Notes: a model not told the origin generated them from the sequence alone. 64,000 nucleotides of DNA from Caballeronia sp. SEWSISQ10-4 2 (GCF_030464885.1 NZ_JALPRJ010000011.1:101120-165119); one strand, 5' to 3'; positions 28,259 to 37,552 are shown, counted from the stretch's first letter. Program-made: numbers and translations.

Positions 28259-29593
28259 ATGGCAACGGTGAGACGAGGCAGCTCCAACGGTTCCAGTGAT
28301 TCCGGCGCTTTGCGCAGAACGCCGAACACCCGCGCGATCGTGGCGGCCGTGATCGGCAATGCGCTCGAATGGTATGACTTCGTGGTCTTCAGCTTCATGA
28401 CCGTCGTGATCTCGAAGCTGTTCTTCCCCACCACCAGCGACTACTCCTCCATCCTCCTCACCACCGCGACCTTCGGCGTGGCGTTCGTGATGCGACCGAT
28501 CGGCGGCATCGTGCTCGGGCTCTACGCCGATCGCGCCGGACGCAAAGCGGCGCTGACGCTGGTGATTGCGTTGATGACGCTCGGCATTCTCCTGCTCGCG
28601 ATCGCCCCGCCGTACGCGGCCATCGGTCTCGGTGCGCCGTTGATCATTGTGTTTGCGCGGCTGTTGCAAGGTTTCTCGGCCGGCGGCGAGTTCGGCAGCG
28701 CAACGGCGTTGCTGATCGAAGCAGCGCCTTTCTCCCGGCGCGGTTTCTACGGCAGCTTCCAGATGGCGAGCCAAGCGGCGTCGCTGCTGCTGGGTGCCAT
28801 CGTCGGATCGATCATTACGCGCAACATGTCGCCCGAAGCGCTGATGTCATGGGGATGGCGCGTGCCGTTTATCTTCGGGCTGATCATTGGACCGGTCGGG
28901 TTTTATCTCCGGCGCAACATGCTGGAAACCGAGGCGTTCATGCACGCGCAAAAGATGGCGCGGCGCGCGACGCTCGGCGAAGTGTTCCGCGAACATAGCC
29001 GCGAAGTCATGTGCGGACTCGGCGCGGTCATCGCGCTGACAGTGACCGTTTATGTGTTGATCGGCTATCTGCCGACGTTCGCCGTCAAGCAGTTGAAGCT
29101 GCCATTCGGCCAGTCGTTCACTGCGTTGATCGTGGGCAATTTGCTGCTGACGGTGTTGTCGCCGGTCGCCGGTGCGTGGTCTGACAGGATCGGCCGAAAG
29201 GGATTGTCGCTGTGGTCGCTGATCGTCACGCTCCTGATCATCTATCCCTTGTTCGTGTGGCTTTCCGCTGAACCCAGCGTGACGCGATTGATTATCGTGC
29301 AGGGCATTTTGTCGATCACGCTCGCCGGGTATTACGGGCCGTTCGGCGCGCTGCTCGCCGAGTTGTTTCCGGCGCATATCCGCTCGACGGGGTTATCGAT
29401 TGCGTACAACGTCGCGGTCATGCTGTTCGGCGGCTTTGGGCAATTCGTGGTGACGTGGCTCATCAAGGTGACCGGTTCACCGCTGGCGCCGACGTTCTAC
29501 GTGATGGTGGGCATCGCACTGTCGATCATCGCGGTCGCCTTCATTCCTGCCGCGCGCCACGCCGATGTCGACGAAGCGCGGGTCTTGTCCTGA
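28259..29593 (+). CDS. MFS transporter, MHS family (metabolite:proton symporter)
   Basis: A 444-aa membrane protein with 12 hydrophobic segments. The start of helix 1 (GNALEWYDFVVFSFM) and the first loop (GLYADRAGRKAALTLVIALM) are the MHS-family signature. The central ARLLQGFSAGGEFGSATALLIEAAP is typical of citrate/proline/shikimate symporters. The exact substrate is not readable; citrate or another organic acid is plausible. The ATG at 28259 follows GGGCGGAGG. The small cupin gene lies 18 bases downstream and is likely co-transcribed. Confidence 0.87.
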   Translation: MATVRRGSSNGSSDSGALRRTPNTRAIVAAVIGNALEWYDFVVFSFMTVVISKLFFPTTSDYSSILLTTATFGVAFVMRPIGGIVLGLYADRAGRKAALTLVIALMTLGILLLAIAPPYAAIGLGAPLIIVFARLLQGFSAGGEFGSATALLIEAAPFSRRGFYGSFQMASQAASLLLGAIVGSIITRNMSPEALMSWGWRVPFIFGLIIGPVGFYLRRNMLETEAFMHAQKMARRATLGEVFREHSREVMCGLGAVIALTVTVYVLIGYLPTFAVKQLKLPFGQSFTALIVGNLLLTVLSPVAGAWSDRIGRKGLSLWSLIVTLLIIYPLFVWLSAEPSVTRLIIVQGILSITLAGYYGPFGALLAELFPAHIRSTGLSIAYNVAVMLFGGFGQFVVTWLIKVTGSPLAPTFYVMVGIALSIIAVAFIPAARHADVDEARVLS

Positions 29594-29611
29594 TGTTTTG
29601 ATGGAACACTG

Positions 29612-29923
29612 ATGAAAGTCGTTAAAAGCCGCGAATTTACGGCCGAGCGCGCGTGGGGCGCACTCGATATCACCACGATGAATGGCGTCTCATGCCGCCT
29701 GCACTGGACCGACGCGCCGTATAAATGGCACGTGAACGATGGCGAGGAAGTTTTCGCGGTGATGCACGGCCAGGTGCGAATGCGCGTGCGGCGAGACGGC
29801 GTGGAGGAAGAAGTGCTGCTCGATGCCGGCGATATCTTTCATGCTCAGCCCGGCGATGAGCATATTGCCGAGCCGGTGGGTATCGCGCGAATTCTGGTAA
29901 TCGAGAAGCAAGGGAGTGTTTGA
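29612..29923 (+). CDS. Small cupin-domain protein
   Basis: A 103-aa single-domain cupin. The beta-barrel motifs are visible: WHVNDGEEVFAVMHGQV (motif 1 with His and Glu) and GDIFHAQPGDEHIAEP (motif 2). The residues are those of a metal-binding cupin of the uncharacterised kind often found next to transporters. It is probably co-transcribed with the MHS transporter. A hairpin terminator lies at 29996-30028. Confidence 0.82.
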   Translation: MKVVKSREFTAERAWGALDITTMNGVSCRLHWTDAPYKWHVNDGEEVFAVMHGQVRMRVRRDGVEEEVLLDAGDIFHAQPGDEHIAEPVGIARILVIEKQGSV

Positions 29924-29995
29924 TTGATCTGATTATTCAATCAAGCCCGCGATCAACCCCGCGGCGAATGCGAGGCCGAAGGCAAGCGTTAAAAA

Positions 29996-30028
29996 GCCGT
30001 TCCGCGACACGCCGGAACGGCCTCTTTT
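29996..30028. terminator. Hairpin terminator, cupin / small gene convergent gap
   Basis: gccgttccg (29996-30004) pairs with cggaacggc (30013-30021), followed by tcttttat. The genes on both sides are convergent. Confidence 0.75.
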
Positions 30029-30126
30029 ATTCAGCAGACGATAAACCCGCGCTGCGCTTTATCCCCGCTTCGTTCTGCGGTCATAGATAGCGCCGCGTTC
30101 ATTCGGCCAAACTCCTCGCTCCAAGC

Positions 30127-30411
30127 TTAAACCGCGGCCTTACGTTCCAGCCCTGCCTTCACCAGCAAGTCCGCCAACGCTTCCGTCATCCCGCCTTCAT
30201 GTTTTGTCGCGAGGTCCTGCAATTGCCTGACGAGATCGCTGTCCAGCTTGCAGGCGAACGGCACGAGCCCTTTCTCCTGATCCAGCCGGCGCTGTTCGCG
30301 CTTGTCGAGTTTCGGCTGCGCGGCTTGCGGGCCGAAGCTCGACGCGCTGTTTTGCTTCAAGCCGTTGGCGAGCTTAAGCGCCTTGTTTTTTTCCAGATCG
30401 AATTTTTTCAC
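30127..30411 (-). CDS. Small Lys-rich protein, unknown function
   Basis: A 94-aa basic protein. The N-terminal half is rich in Lys/Asn/Gln. The C-terminal half (ACKLDSDLVRQLQDLATKHE, then GGMTEALADLLVKAGL) looks like a ribbon-helix-helix or helical dimer motif, so DNA binding is possible but not shown. The frame opens with TTG at 30423; I prefer the GTG at 30411, because GGAG lies six bases in front of it and nothing precedes the TTG. It is followed by the convergent terminator at 29996-30028. Confidence 0.6.
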   Translation of the reverse strand: MKKFDLEKNKALKLANGLKQNSASSFGPQAAQPKLDKREQRRLDQEKGLVPFACKLDSDLVRQLQDLATKHEGGMTEALADLLVKAGLERKAAV

Positions 30412-30482
30412 GCGAAGCTCCAAAAGCTATAGAGGCACAAAGGCCGAGGCGCGTATTGTACGCACGTCACGCGACCGGCCTG

Positions 30483-31262
30483 TTAGCCGGATGCCGGAAC
30501 CGGCGGATTGCCCGGCGCGCCGTCCATCAGTTCTTCGATTCGCGCCCGCATCCGTTTCCAGTGCGACCCTTCCCAAAATACCCGCCGGCACACATCGCAA
30601 GTGACAAAACGCGCGTGCCGTTCGAGCACGCCTTCCGGCACACGATCGCTCACTTCATCCGCATTCGCGCGACGCAGCGGCGCATTGCACATCAGGCACA
30701 GGCGGAAAGGGCGGACGTGTTGCGCGAGTCCGAGCCGCGTTGCGACTTCGCGCCATTGCGCATCGGGTTGCAGCGCGCGCACATAGCAGCCGTGGACGAG
30801 CGTGCGGCGCTTGAGCAATTCGCGATCGCGCGTGAGCACTACGCGATGTTCGGTCAGCGCCAGCTGCTCGATTTCATCGTCGGGAAAATGATTGTCGTAG
30901 CGGGTATCGAAACCGGCTAGCCGAAGCAGTTGAGCGAGCGCGCCAAGATGTGCATCGGCGATAAATCGCAGCGTCTCGAGCCGCAACGGCGCGCGCAGCG
31001 GATGCGCGATTTCAAGCGCGCGCGGCATGACGCCGGGCGGATAGACATCAATAAAGTCAGCGTTTTCGATGGGTGCATCGAAACCTGCCGACACGCCGTT
31101 GCGTAGAATCAGCGTCACCTCCGTGTGAGGCACGCCGAGTGCTTCGATCATATGCTTGGTCGTCGACGCCGCCGGACACACGCACGCAAACGCCTGTTCG
31201 CGCTGCGGCCGCGCCAGGAACTCATTTAACTCCCGATGAAAACGGAACGTGGCAGTCGTCAT
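30483..31262 (-). CDS. Mut7-C PIN-like RNase protein with ubiquitin-like N-terminus
   Basis: A 259-aa protein of the Mut7-C family. The first 90 residues form a ubiquitin-like domain. Residues about 95-185 form a PIN-like nuclease domain with acidic residues (D103 in FIADAHLG and D146 in TRDREL). A C-terminal zinc ribbon has four Cys (C189-x2-C192 and C222-x2-C225). Members are thought to act on RNA; the target is unknown. It is divergent from the hydroxyacid dehydrogenase gene at 31361. Confidence 0.85.
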   Translation of the reverse strand: MTTATFRFHRELNEFLARPQREQAFACVCPAASTTKHMIEALGVPHTEVTLILRNGVSAGFDAPIENADFIDVYPPGVMPRALEIAHPLRAPLRLETLRFIADAHLGALAQLLRLAGFDTRYDNHFPDDEIEQLALTEHRVVLTRDRELLKRRTLVHGCYVRALQPDAQWREVATRLGLAQHVRPFRLCLMCNAPLRRANADEVSDRVPEGVLERHARFVTCDVCRRVFWEGSHWKRMRARIEELMDGAPGNPPVPASG

Positions 31263-31360
31263 GGATTCGAGTATCGCATCGCTTCGACGCGCCTGCTTTG
31301 AGTCGCGCTGGCGCCGGGTTCATCGGGAACTCATCGCATTTGTCGAAAAAGGAGCACGAC

Positions 31361-32239
31361 ATGAATATCGGATTCATTGGACTTGGCAACATGGGCGTCG
31401 CGATGGCGCTGAATGCATTGAAGGCAGGCCACACGGTACGCGTCTGGAACCGTTCGCCCGACGCGGCGAAACCGCTCACCGAACACGGCGCGCGCGTGGT
31501 TGCGTCGCCGGATGAAGCGTTCGCCGGCGACGCGGTGTTTTCCATGCTCGCCGATGACGCCGCGTTGCGCGCGGTCCTGATCGACAGCGGCCTGCTCGAG
31601 CGCGCGCCGAAGGGCCTTGTGCACGTGAACATGGCGACGATTTCCGTCGCGTTCTGCGAGGAGCTGGCGGGCCTGCACGAACGGCGCGGCGTGGCGTATG
31701 TCGCGGCGCCCGTGCTCGGGCGACCGGACGTGGCGGCGGCGGGCAAGCTGAACATCGTGGCGGCGGGTGCGGACGATGCCATCGCGCGCGTGCAGCCCAT
31801 CTTCGATGTCATCGGCCAGAAGACCTGGCGCGTCGGTACTGCACCGCAACACGCGAACGTGTTCAAGCTGGCGGCGAACTTCATGCTGGCATCGGCGATC
31901 GAAACAACTGCGGAGGCGGCGTCGCTGATGACCGGGCATGGCATCGATCCCCATGCGTTCCTCGACGTGATCACGAACACGCTGTTTCCGGGACCGGTGT
32001 ACCAGGGCTATGGCCGGATGATTGCCGACAACCGCTATGAACCGGCGTTGTTCAAGGCGCGGCTCGGGCTGAAAGACGTGCGGCTCGCGCTTGCAGCCGG
32101 CGACGCCGTGAACGTGGCGCTGCCCATGGCGAGCCTGGTGCGCGACAACCTCATCGACGTTCTTGCTCAAGGCGACGGCGACAAGGATCTGGCGGTGCTG
32201 GGAAAAGTCGCGGCGCGGCGCGCGGGAAAGAAGGTGTGA
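31361..32239 (+). CDS. NAD(P)-dependent beta-hydroxyacid dehydrogenase
   Basis: A 292-aa protein of the 3-hydroxyisobutyrate / 6-phosphogluconate dehydrogenase superfamily. The Rossmann motif is GFIGLGNMG at the N-terminus. The catalytic Lys is K169 in the HANVFKLAANF helix. It probably oxidises a short beta-hydroxy acid or reduces a semialdehyde (glyoxylate reductase-like). The open frame begins at 31073, but AAAAAGGAGCACGAC right before the ATG at 31361 fixes the start. Confidence 0.87.
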   Translation: MNIGFIGLGNMGVAMALNALKAGHTVRVWNRSPDAAKPLTEHGARVVASPDEAFAGDAVFSMLADDAALRAVLIDSGLLERAPKGLVHVNMATISVAFCEELAGLHERRGVAYVAAPVLGRPDVAAAGKLNIVAAGADDAIARVQPIFDVIGQKTWRVGTAPQHANVFKLAANFMLASAIETTAEAASLMTGHGIDPHAFLDVITNTLFPGPVYQGYGRMIADNRYEPALFKARLGLKDVRLALAAGDAVNVALPMASLVRDNLIDVLAQGDGDKDLAVLGKVAARRAGKKV

Positions 32240-32540
32240 TTCTTGCGCAGTTGTAAAGGGGAGTCGCAATGTCCGGATGCGACGGCGTTGTATCGACAAG
32301 AAATAGCGGCAATGGACGGGAACGTTCCCTATACTTGTCGCGCCGTCTGCCTCAGGTTTTGAATTGTTTCGAATCGAACAGCATTCGGTGGCGCACATAC
32401 GGGCACACGTCGCAGGTGCAGGCTTTTTAAAAGGTCTCGTTGGCGACGAACCGGCATGGAAGCTGGCATGGAAGCAACTTGGACGTTGCCTTCAAAGCCA
32501 GCTTATAAAAAGATGAAGCGGAGACAGGACAGCGCCCACT
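32240..32540. other. Intergenic gap (301 bp) with 12-bp tandem repeat
   Basis: No gene is seen. It holds two adjacent copies of ggcatggaagc (32453-32463 and 32465-32475, period 12) and a near-palindrome tgtttcgaatcgaaca in 32365-32385. Either could belong to the promoter of the exported protein at 32541. Confidence 0.4.
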
Positions 32541-32993
32541 ATGAAAAGCACTCTTCGGGGTCTCATGTTCGTGGCGGCATCGGCGGCCCTTGCGTGGGCT
32601 TGCCTGAGTACGCCCGGGATCGCTCTCGCTGACGACACTCCCAATGCCTGCGATGCATTGAAGCGCATCGTGGCGGCCGCGCCTGACGGTTTCACCTCCC
32701 TGCGACCCGACGATGGCAAAGCCGTCGCGCAGCCGTACGGCCGTGATGCGCAGTGCGCGGCGAAAGCCGGCACTTTTACCTGCATGTGGACGAAAGCGGC
32801 GGACGCCGGATCGGCGGCTGACGCGTTGCAGGGCGTGGCGGCGGACATTGCCGCCTGCCTGCCGGACGCCACACACGATCAAAACTCACCGGGTCGCCAG
32901 CATTTTTATATTGGCGCGCGTGGGCAGCGCACGCAGATCACCGCGACCACCGCCGGTGCTGGAAAGTTGACGCTCGCGGTGTCGGGCAAATGA
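32541..32993 (+). CDS. Exported protein, unknown function
   Basis: A 150-aa protein with a signal peptide (cut after ALA near residue 30). The mature part has Cys residues in NACDALKR, DAQCAAK, GTFTCMW and AACLP, probably two disulfides in a small periplasmic domain. I recognise no family. It is followed eleven bases later by an orphan receiver gene (33004-33369), and the two may form one transcript ended by the hairpin at 33480-33509. Confidence 0.6.
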   Translation: MKSTLRGLMFVAASAALAWACLSTPGIALADDTPNACDALKRIVAAAPDGFTSLRPDDGKAVAQPYGRDAQCAAKAGTFTCMWTKAADAGSAADALQGVAADIAACLPDATHDQNSPGRQHFYIGARGQRTQITATTAGAGKLTLAVSGK

Positions 32994-33003
32994 GGGGGCA
33001 GTC

Positions 33004-33369
33004 GTGACCAAGCGTGTTCTCATAACCGATGACGACGACGACGCCCTGAGCTGTCTGGCCAATCTGCTGACGGGTCTGGGCCATCAAGTGGCGCAAGCGT
33101 CGTGCGGAGCGCAGGCGCTCGATGTCGCGCGGCAATTCTCGCCGGATGTGGTGATCCTGGATCTGGGCATGTCGCCGATGGACGGTCTTTCCGCCGCGCG
33201 AGCGTTGCGCGCGTTGCCCGGCGGCCCGTCGATGCTTCTGGTTGCGCTGACTGGCTGGGGCCAGCCGCAGCACCACGCGATGACGCAGGAAGCCGGTTTC
33301 GATATCCATCTGGTGAAGCCCGTTTCCATCGATCAATTGGGTTTTATCCTCTCGATGACGCAGCCTTGA
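33004..33369 (+). CDS. Single-domain response regulator (receiver)
   Basis: A 121-aa CheY-like receiver: D9/D10 acidic pair, phospho-acceptor D53 (VILDLGMSPMDG), T83 (ALTGWG) and K105 (VKPV). It starts with GTG at 33004 behind GAGGGGG. It has no output domain and no histidine kinase next to it, so its target is unknown. The C-terminal half resembles the orphan receiver at 23159-23575, so the two may be paralogues of the same signalling network. Confidence 0.83.
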   Translation: MTKRVLITDDDDDALSCLANLLTGLGHQVAQASCGAQALDVARQFSPDVVILDLGMSPMDGLSAARALRALPGGPSMLLVALTGWGQPQHHAMTQEAGFDIHLVKPVSIDQLGFILSMTQP

Positions 33370-33479
33370 TGTTGTATGCGTGCAACGAATTAATGTGAAG
33401 TGACACGCAGATGTTGCGCTGCACCAATGGTTTTGGTACAGTTCAGTTGTCTCCTCCATGTCTCCACTGATATGGATTC

Positions 33480-33509
33480 AGCCCGCCCATCTTAGGCGGG
33501 CTTTTTTTT
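33480..33509 (+). terminator. Hairpin terminator after receiver
   Basis: agcccgcc (33480-33487) pairs with ggcgggct (33495-33502) around a 7-base loop, followed by seven or more T. Confidence 0.88.
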
Positions 33510-33539
33510 CGCCTGCTCGCTCCATTTCGCCCGCACCCA

Positions 33540-34376
33540 TCAAAACCTGTACGACACCGCCAAAAACGTAATCAGCGGATTAGCGTTCAGCTTTGACTTC
33601 GTCGTAGCGAGCTCGGTACCGTCAGCCGCCTTGATGATCAACGACGATGTTGTCTTCAACGGAATGTAGGTTAGCGAAGCAATCAAACCCCAGTGTTTGT
33701 CGAAGTTATAAGTTGCGCCGATATTGAACACCGGTTGCCACGACGACGAAGCCTTCGCCTCCACCGACGTCTGTCCCGGTTTGCCCGCACCCGCCGCCAG
33801 CACCGCACCAAGATTATTCTGCGTCGATGTGACGAAGCCGTTGGTCAGCTTAATGTTCGTGAAGAAGTTGTACGACACGCCCAAGCCCGCGAACGGCCGG
33901 AACGCCGCGGTCGGCGAATTGAAGTAGTACTGGAAAATCAGCGCAGGGCTCCACTGCCGCACGCTTTTCACGATCGGATTGGTTTGATCGAGATTCTGGT
34001 TGCCCAGCGCGCCCGCCGGCCCCGGCGGCTGAATCGTGCCGTGACCATCGAGTTCGAACTCGGGCGGCACACCGCCCACGAACGTGGTCGCAATGTGATC
34101 GGTGAAAAAGTGCGTGAAGACGAGGCCGAAGGTATCGGCGCTCTTCGTCGACAAGCTCGTGCCCGCCGACGTGAATTGCGACGGCAAGCGCAGCGGCGTA
34201 TTGATCGGCGTGGGCGCGACATGCGTGGTCAGCGCATCGCTCGAGTCCTGTGGCATGACGTGGAACCAGCCGAATCCCACGACGTTATCGCCGGCACTTT
34301 GCGCATGTGCCGACAGCGACGCACACGCTGCCACCGCTACAGCCAACGGTTTTCCCGCAGCCAAAAGCTTTTTCAT
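33540..34376 (-). CDS. Outer-membrane beta-barrel protein, OmpW family
   Basis: A 278-aa outer-membrane protein. The signal peptide covers residues 1-26 (cut after AHA-Q). Alternating aromatic/hydrophobic strands include the motifs HVMPQDSS, GLVFTHFFTDHIA, FRPFAGLGVSYNFF and the C-terminal F of SYRF, all typical of OmpW. OmpW forms a narrow 8-stranded barrel thought to pass hydrophobic compounds. It is on the same strand as the two DUF2957 genes upstream. Confidence 0.87.
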   Translation of the reverse strand: MKKLLAAGKPLAVAVAACASLSAHAQSAGDNVVGFGWFHVMPQDSSDALTTHVAPTPINTPLRLPSQFTSAGTSLSTKSADTFGLVFTHFFTDHIATTFVGGVPPEFELDGHGTIQPPGPAGALGNQNLDQTNPIVKSVRQWSPALIFQYYFNSPTAAFRPFAGLGVSYNFFTNIKLTNGFVTSTQNNLGAVLAAGAGKPGQTSVEAKASSSWQPVFNIGATYNFDKHWGLIASLTYIPLKTTSSLIIKAADGTELATTKSKLNANPLITFLAVSYRF

Positions 34377-34478
34377 TTCGTCTCTCTTCGGTTACAGGCC
34401 GTCATGCGAACGCTGCTCGTCTTCGTAGAAAGACGGGCATTGTTCGCATGCAGCCGTTTTTGATGGGCTGCCGGACGG

Positions 34479-35726
34479 TTACTGCACAAACGAGCCGATG
34501 GTGAAATACGGTGTCGTCGGGTCGCTCTGGTCGAGGTAGCCGAACACGCCCCCGGAGAAGATGAACTTGCCGGTCGGCGTCGTGCCGCTCGACGCACCCA
34601 CTACAGTCGATGTCACCAGACCCGGAAGGGCTTCCGTGTAATCGAGATTCAGCGCGCGCGACAACGCGACCTGCGACGGCTGGAACGGATCGATCAAGGT
34701 GGCTTGCGTGCCGCTGAGCGCGGTCGTCCGGTAATTGAAGGCGTTATCCACGCCGACGTATTCGCCATTCACCGATCCCAACGCCACGTTGGTTTGCGGC
34801 GACATCATCGAAATGCCGGATTCGTCGTCGGCGAAAGGCGGGATGCCTGTGGTGATCGTCGCGTTCGCAGCGCCAGCGCGAACGAGGATCGGCACGTTCT
34901 GGCCGCGCAGCTTGCCGACGATCATGTAGCCCTTGCCGAGCGCACCGGCCGCGAGCGTCGGTCTCCCTTGCCCGAGGAAGTTGTTGGTGACGAACGCGCC
35001 GCTGCCATCGGGCGATTGCGCGAAGTTCGATCCCGCCTGCTGGCATTTGCCGGTGTTCACGCCAGTGTTGTCGCACTCTTGCCAGGTGCCGTCGGCATTG
35101 ATGGTGATCTTCGAATCGACGGAGAGTCGCGCATAGTTCTGCGACGGAATCTCGTGATAGCCCAGCTGGTTATACGTCCCGGCGACGTTGGCGAGATTCG
35201 TTTCGAGCGTCGAGAAGCCGATGAACGGGTAATACGGGAAGGTCCGGTCGGGGACCACGCCCTGGCCCAGAATCCCGCCGAACTGGAGTTCCTTGCCCGG
35301 AATCGTGCCGCCCGCCACACCTTCGCCCACGAAGATGCGCGCGGGACGCGTGGCATCGAGCGTCGCACCGTTTAACTGGTAGGCGCACTGATTCAGCTTT
35401 TGCGTGGGCAGGCCGGTTTCCATCGTCAGCGTGCCGGTCTGCGTCGTGCCGGCCCGAGTGGGGGAGACCGTGCCGGTGACGGCAGGGATCGGCGATTCCA
35501 CGTAGGTCACTTGCCACGTGAGCTTCGTCGTGTCGAGTTGCAGCTTGATGAGTTCGCCACTGCCGCCACCACCGGTGAAGGTGGTCGTGTAGTCGAGCGA
35601 TGCCGGGCATAGCCGGACTACTGGTGCTTGAGGCGCGTCGCTGCCGCCGCCGCAGGCGCCGAGGAACGGCGTGACGCTGGCGACTGTCGCACCCATCGCA
35701 CCCATCGCAAAAGTTCTCCATTTCAT
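34479..35726 (-). CDS. DUF2957 lipoprotein (copy 1)
   Basis: A 415-aa lipoprotein. The lipobox is LGAC near residue 25, followed by GGGSD. The mature protein carries VESPIPAVTGTVSPTRAGTT and a Gly-rich beta domain, shared with the paralogue at 35827-37278. DUF2957 proteins are known mainly from Burkholderiaceae and have no assigned function. The start at 35726 is preceded by GGAGACAGCGGT, the same 12 bases as in the paralogue. The frame extends to 35846, but those residues are not family-like. Confidence 0.82.
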   Translation of the reverse strand: MKWRTFAMGAMGATVASVTPFLGACGGGSDAPQAPVVRLCPASLDYTTTFTGGGGSGELIKLQLDTTKLTWQVTYVESPIPAVTGTVSPTRAGTTQTGTLTMETGLPTQKLNQCAYQLNGATLDATRPARIFVGEGVAGGTIPGKELQFGGILGQGVVPDRTFPYYPFIGFSTLETNLANVAGTYNQLGYHEIPSQNYARLSVDSKITINADGTWQECDNTGVNTGKCQQAGSNFAQSPDGSGAFVTNNFLGQGRPTLAAGALGKGYMIVGKLRGQNVPILVRAGAANATITTGIPPFADDESGISMMSPQTNVALGSVNGEYVGVDNAFNYRTTALSGTQATLIDPFQPSQVALSRALNLDYTEALPGLVTSTVVGASSGTTPTGKFIFSGGVFGYLDQSDPTTPYFTIGSFVQ

Positions 35727-35826
35727 ACCGCTGTCTCCATCCACATTTGTTCGTTCGTCGGCAGCCGACGCATGCCGGCTGCCCTGGTTTTGCGTGCTTG
35801 TGTACGCGTTGCGTGCTTGGCAGTGC

Positions 35827-37278
35827 TTATTTACTGAGCAGCGCACCGATACCGAAGTACGGGCTCGCCGGCGTATCGGCGTTAGCGGACGTGGAAGTCA
35901 GGCCACCGTTCACCGTGCTGCCTGCAATGAAGATCCCGTACATCCCGCCCGCCGAAATCAGCGCACCCTGGCCACCGTTCTGGTCCTGCACGCCGATCAA
36001 GCCAGGCAACTGTTGCGCGTAGCTCATGCCGAAACCGGTCTCGGAGGCTTGCGTCGACGGATTGATGAACGAGCCGACCGGACCTTGCAGCAGTGTCGCC
36101 GTGTACTTGAAGTTCGAATCCGCGCCGACATAACCGCCATCGAACGCGCCCGACTTGAGTACCGTGTTCGGAGCGAGCATGGCGATGCCGGATTCATCGT
36201 CGACTTGCGAGGCACTCGCGTTCAGCGGCGTGAGCGGCGATGGCACGAAGACCTGACCCGTGCGCACGACGATCGGCACAATGGCGCCGTTGATCTTGCC
36301 GATCACCATGTTCGCGTTTGCGACGGCAGGGAACGCGGGGAAGCCGAGAGCCGTCAACGCCGGTGACGAGCGTTTGCCCTGCACTTGCGGCGCGACCGCG
36401 CTGGTGAAGTACGCGCCGCCGGCGTTCGCCGTCCAGGCGCCGCCCGTCGTCTGGCAAGCCGTATTCGATGCCGGAACGGGCACCGTGCAGTTGCCGGCGG
36501 CATCGAAGGACTCCTGGGCTTGCGTGGTCGTGGTTGAGTAGTTATTCGATGGAACCAGGTGGTAAAGCAACGCGTTATAGGTGCCCTTGAGATCCGCGAC
36601 GTTCGTGCTCACCGTCGAGAAACCGATGAACGGATAGAAGTCGAAGTGACGGTTCGGCACCGGGAACAACGGTGGAATGCCGGGAACGGCATGGACGCCG
36701 TCGGCCGTGAGCGTCGCGCCGCTGTATTGCACGGTCGCGCCCGGAATGCCGCCGCCTGCCACACCCTGGCCGATAAAAATGGTCGGCGGATTCGCCTGGT
36801 TGAACGCGGCGGCGGTCGTATACGTCGACCCGTCCGATGCCAGCCCGCCTCCCGGCGTCAGCACAAACGCGCAACGCGTTTGCTCCGCGGTGGGCAGCGT
36901 GCCTGCGGGCGGGTGCACCACTGCGCCCACGATCGTCGTGCCCTTGCGAGTGGGATTGACGGTGCCCGTGACCAGTGGAATTGGCGATTCGAGCCACTTC
37001 AGCGTGTATTTCATGTTCACAGCATCGATGTTCAGGCTCACGATCTCACCGCTGCCCGCGCCGCCCAGATACGCGCTCGCGACAATATCCGCGTTGGCCG
37101 GACACAGCGGTCCCGCGCCCGCGCCGACAGCCGGCGCGCCTTGCGTGCCACAACTCGCGCCGGAACATTGCGGCGTGTTGATCGGACCCGGGTTGTCGGC
37201 GTTGCCGCCACCGCACGCAACAAACAACGGGGCGGTCGCAAGTGCGAGCGCGAGTCCTTTCGAAATGGCATACGGCAT
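35827..37278 (-). CDS. DUF2957 lipoprotein (copy 2)
   Basis: A 483-aa paralogue of the 34479-35726 product. The signal peptide ends at the lipobox (LFVAC, Cys near 22), followed by GGGNADN. The segments GAGSGEIVSLNID and LESPIPLVTGTVNPTRKG mirror copy 1, and both end with a related G/S/T-rich stretch. The proteins likely sit on the outer membrane side and may act together. Its start at 37278 has the same leader GGAGACAGCGGT as copy 1. No known partner is encoded between them. Confidence 0.83.
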   Translation of the reverse strand: MPYAISKGLALALATAPLFVACGGGNADNPGPINTPQCSGASCGTQGAPAVGAGAGPLCPANADIVASAYLGGAGSGEIVSLNIDAVNMKYTLKWLESPIPLVTGTVNPTRKGTTIVGAVVHPPAGTLPTAEQTRCAFVLTPGGGLASDGSTYTTAAAFNQANPPTIFIGQGVAGGGIPGATVQYSGATLTADGVHAVPGIPPLFPVPNRHFDFYPFIGFSTVSTNVADLKGTYNALLYHLVPSNNYSTTTTQAQESFDAAGNCTVPVPASNTACQTTGGAWTANAGGAYFTSAVAPQVQGKRSSPALTALGFPAFPAVANANMVIGKINGAIVPIVVRTGQVFVPSPLTPLNASASQVDDESGIAMLAPNTVLKSGAFDGGYVGADSNFKYTATLLQGPVGSFINPSTQASETGFGMSYAQQLPGLIGVQDQNGGQGALISAGGMYGIFIAGSTVNGGLTSTSANADTPASPYFGIGALLSK

Positions 37279-37519
37279 ACCGCTGTCTCCCTTATCTAGT
37301 TTTGCGCGTGTAATTTCGCTATGACTTTTTCGTATGTCAATCGACTAAAACGTCTAAAAGATCGATTCAAACAGCGGTCTTCCGGCCGTGCCTTGACTGA
37401 CAAGGCGCAGACGGCGCATTGAAACAATAGTTTTTCCGTAAGGTTGATTAGGGAAAATCCGTTTCATTTCGATGCAAAACGAAGAAAGTTTAAGTGCGAA
37501 AGCGCGTAATCATCGACGA

Positions 37520-37531
37520 ACGAACGTTCGT
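37520..37531. promoter_or_regulatory. Perfect palindrome ACGAACGTTCGT before micro-ORF
   Basis: A 12-bp perfect palindrome that ends 21 bases before the ATG at 37553, just upstream of the RBS. It has the size and symmetry of a repressor operator of the TetR type; the repressor is not identified. Confidence 0.45.
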
Positions 37532-37552
37532 AAATAAATTAGGAGAATCCCT

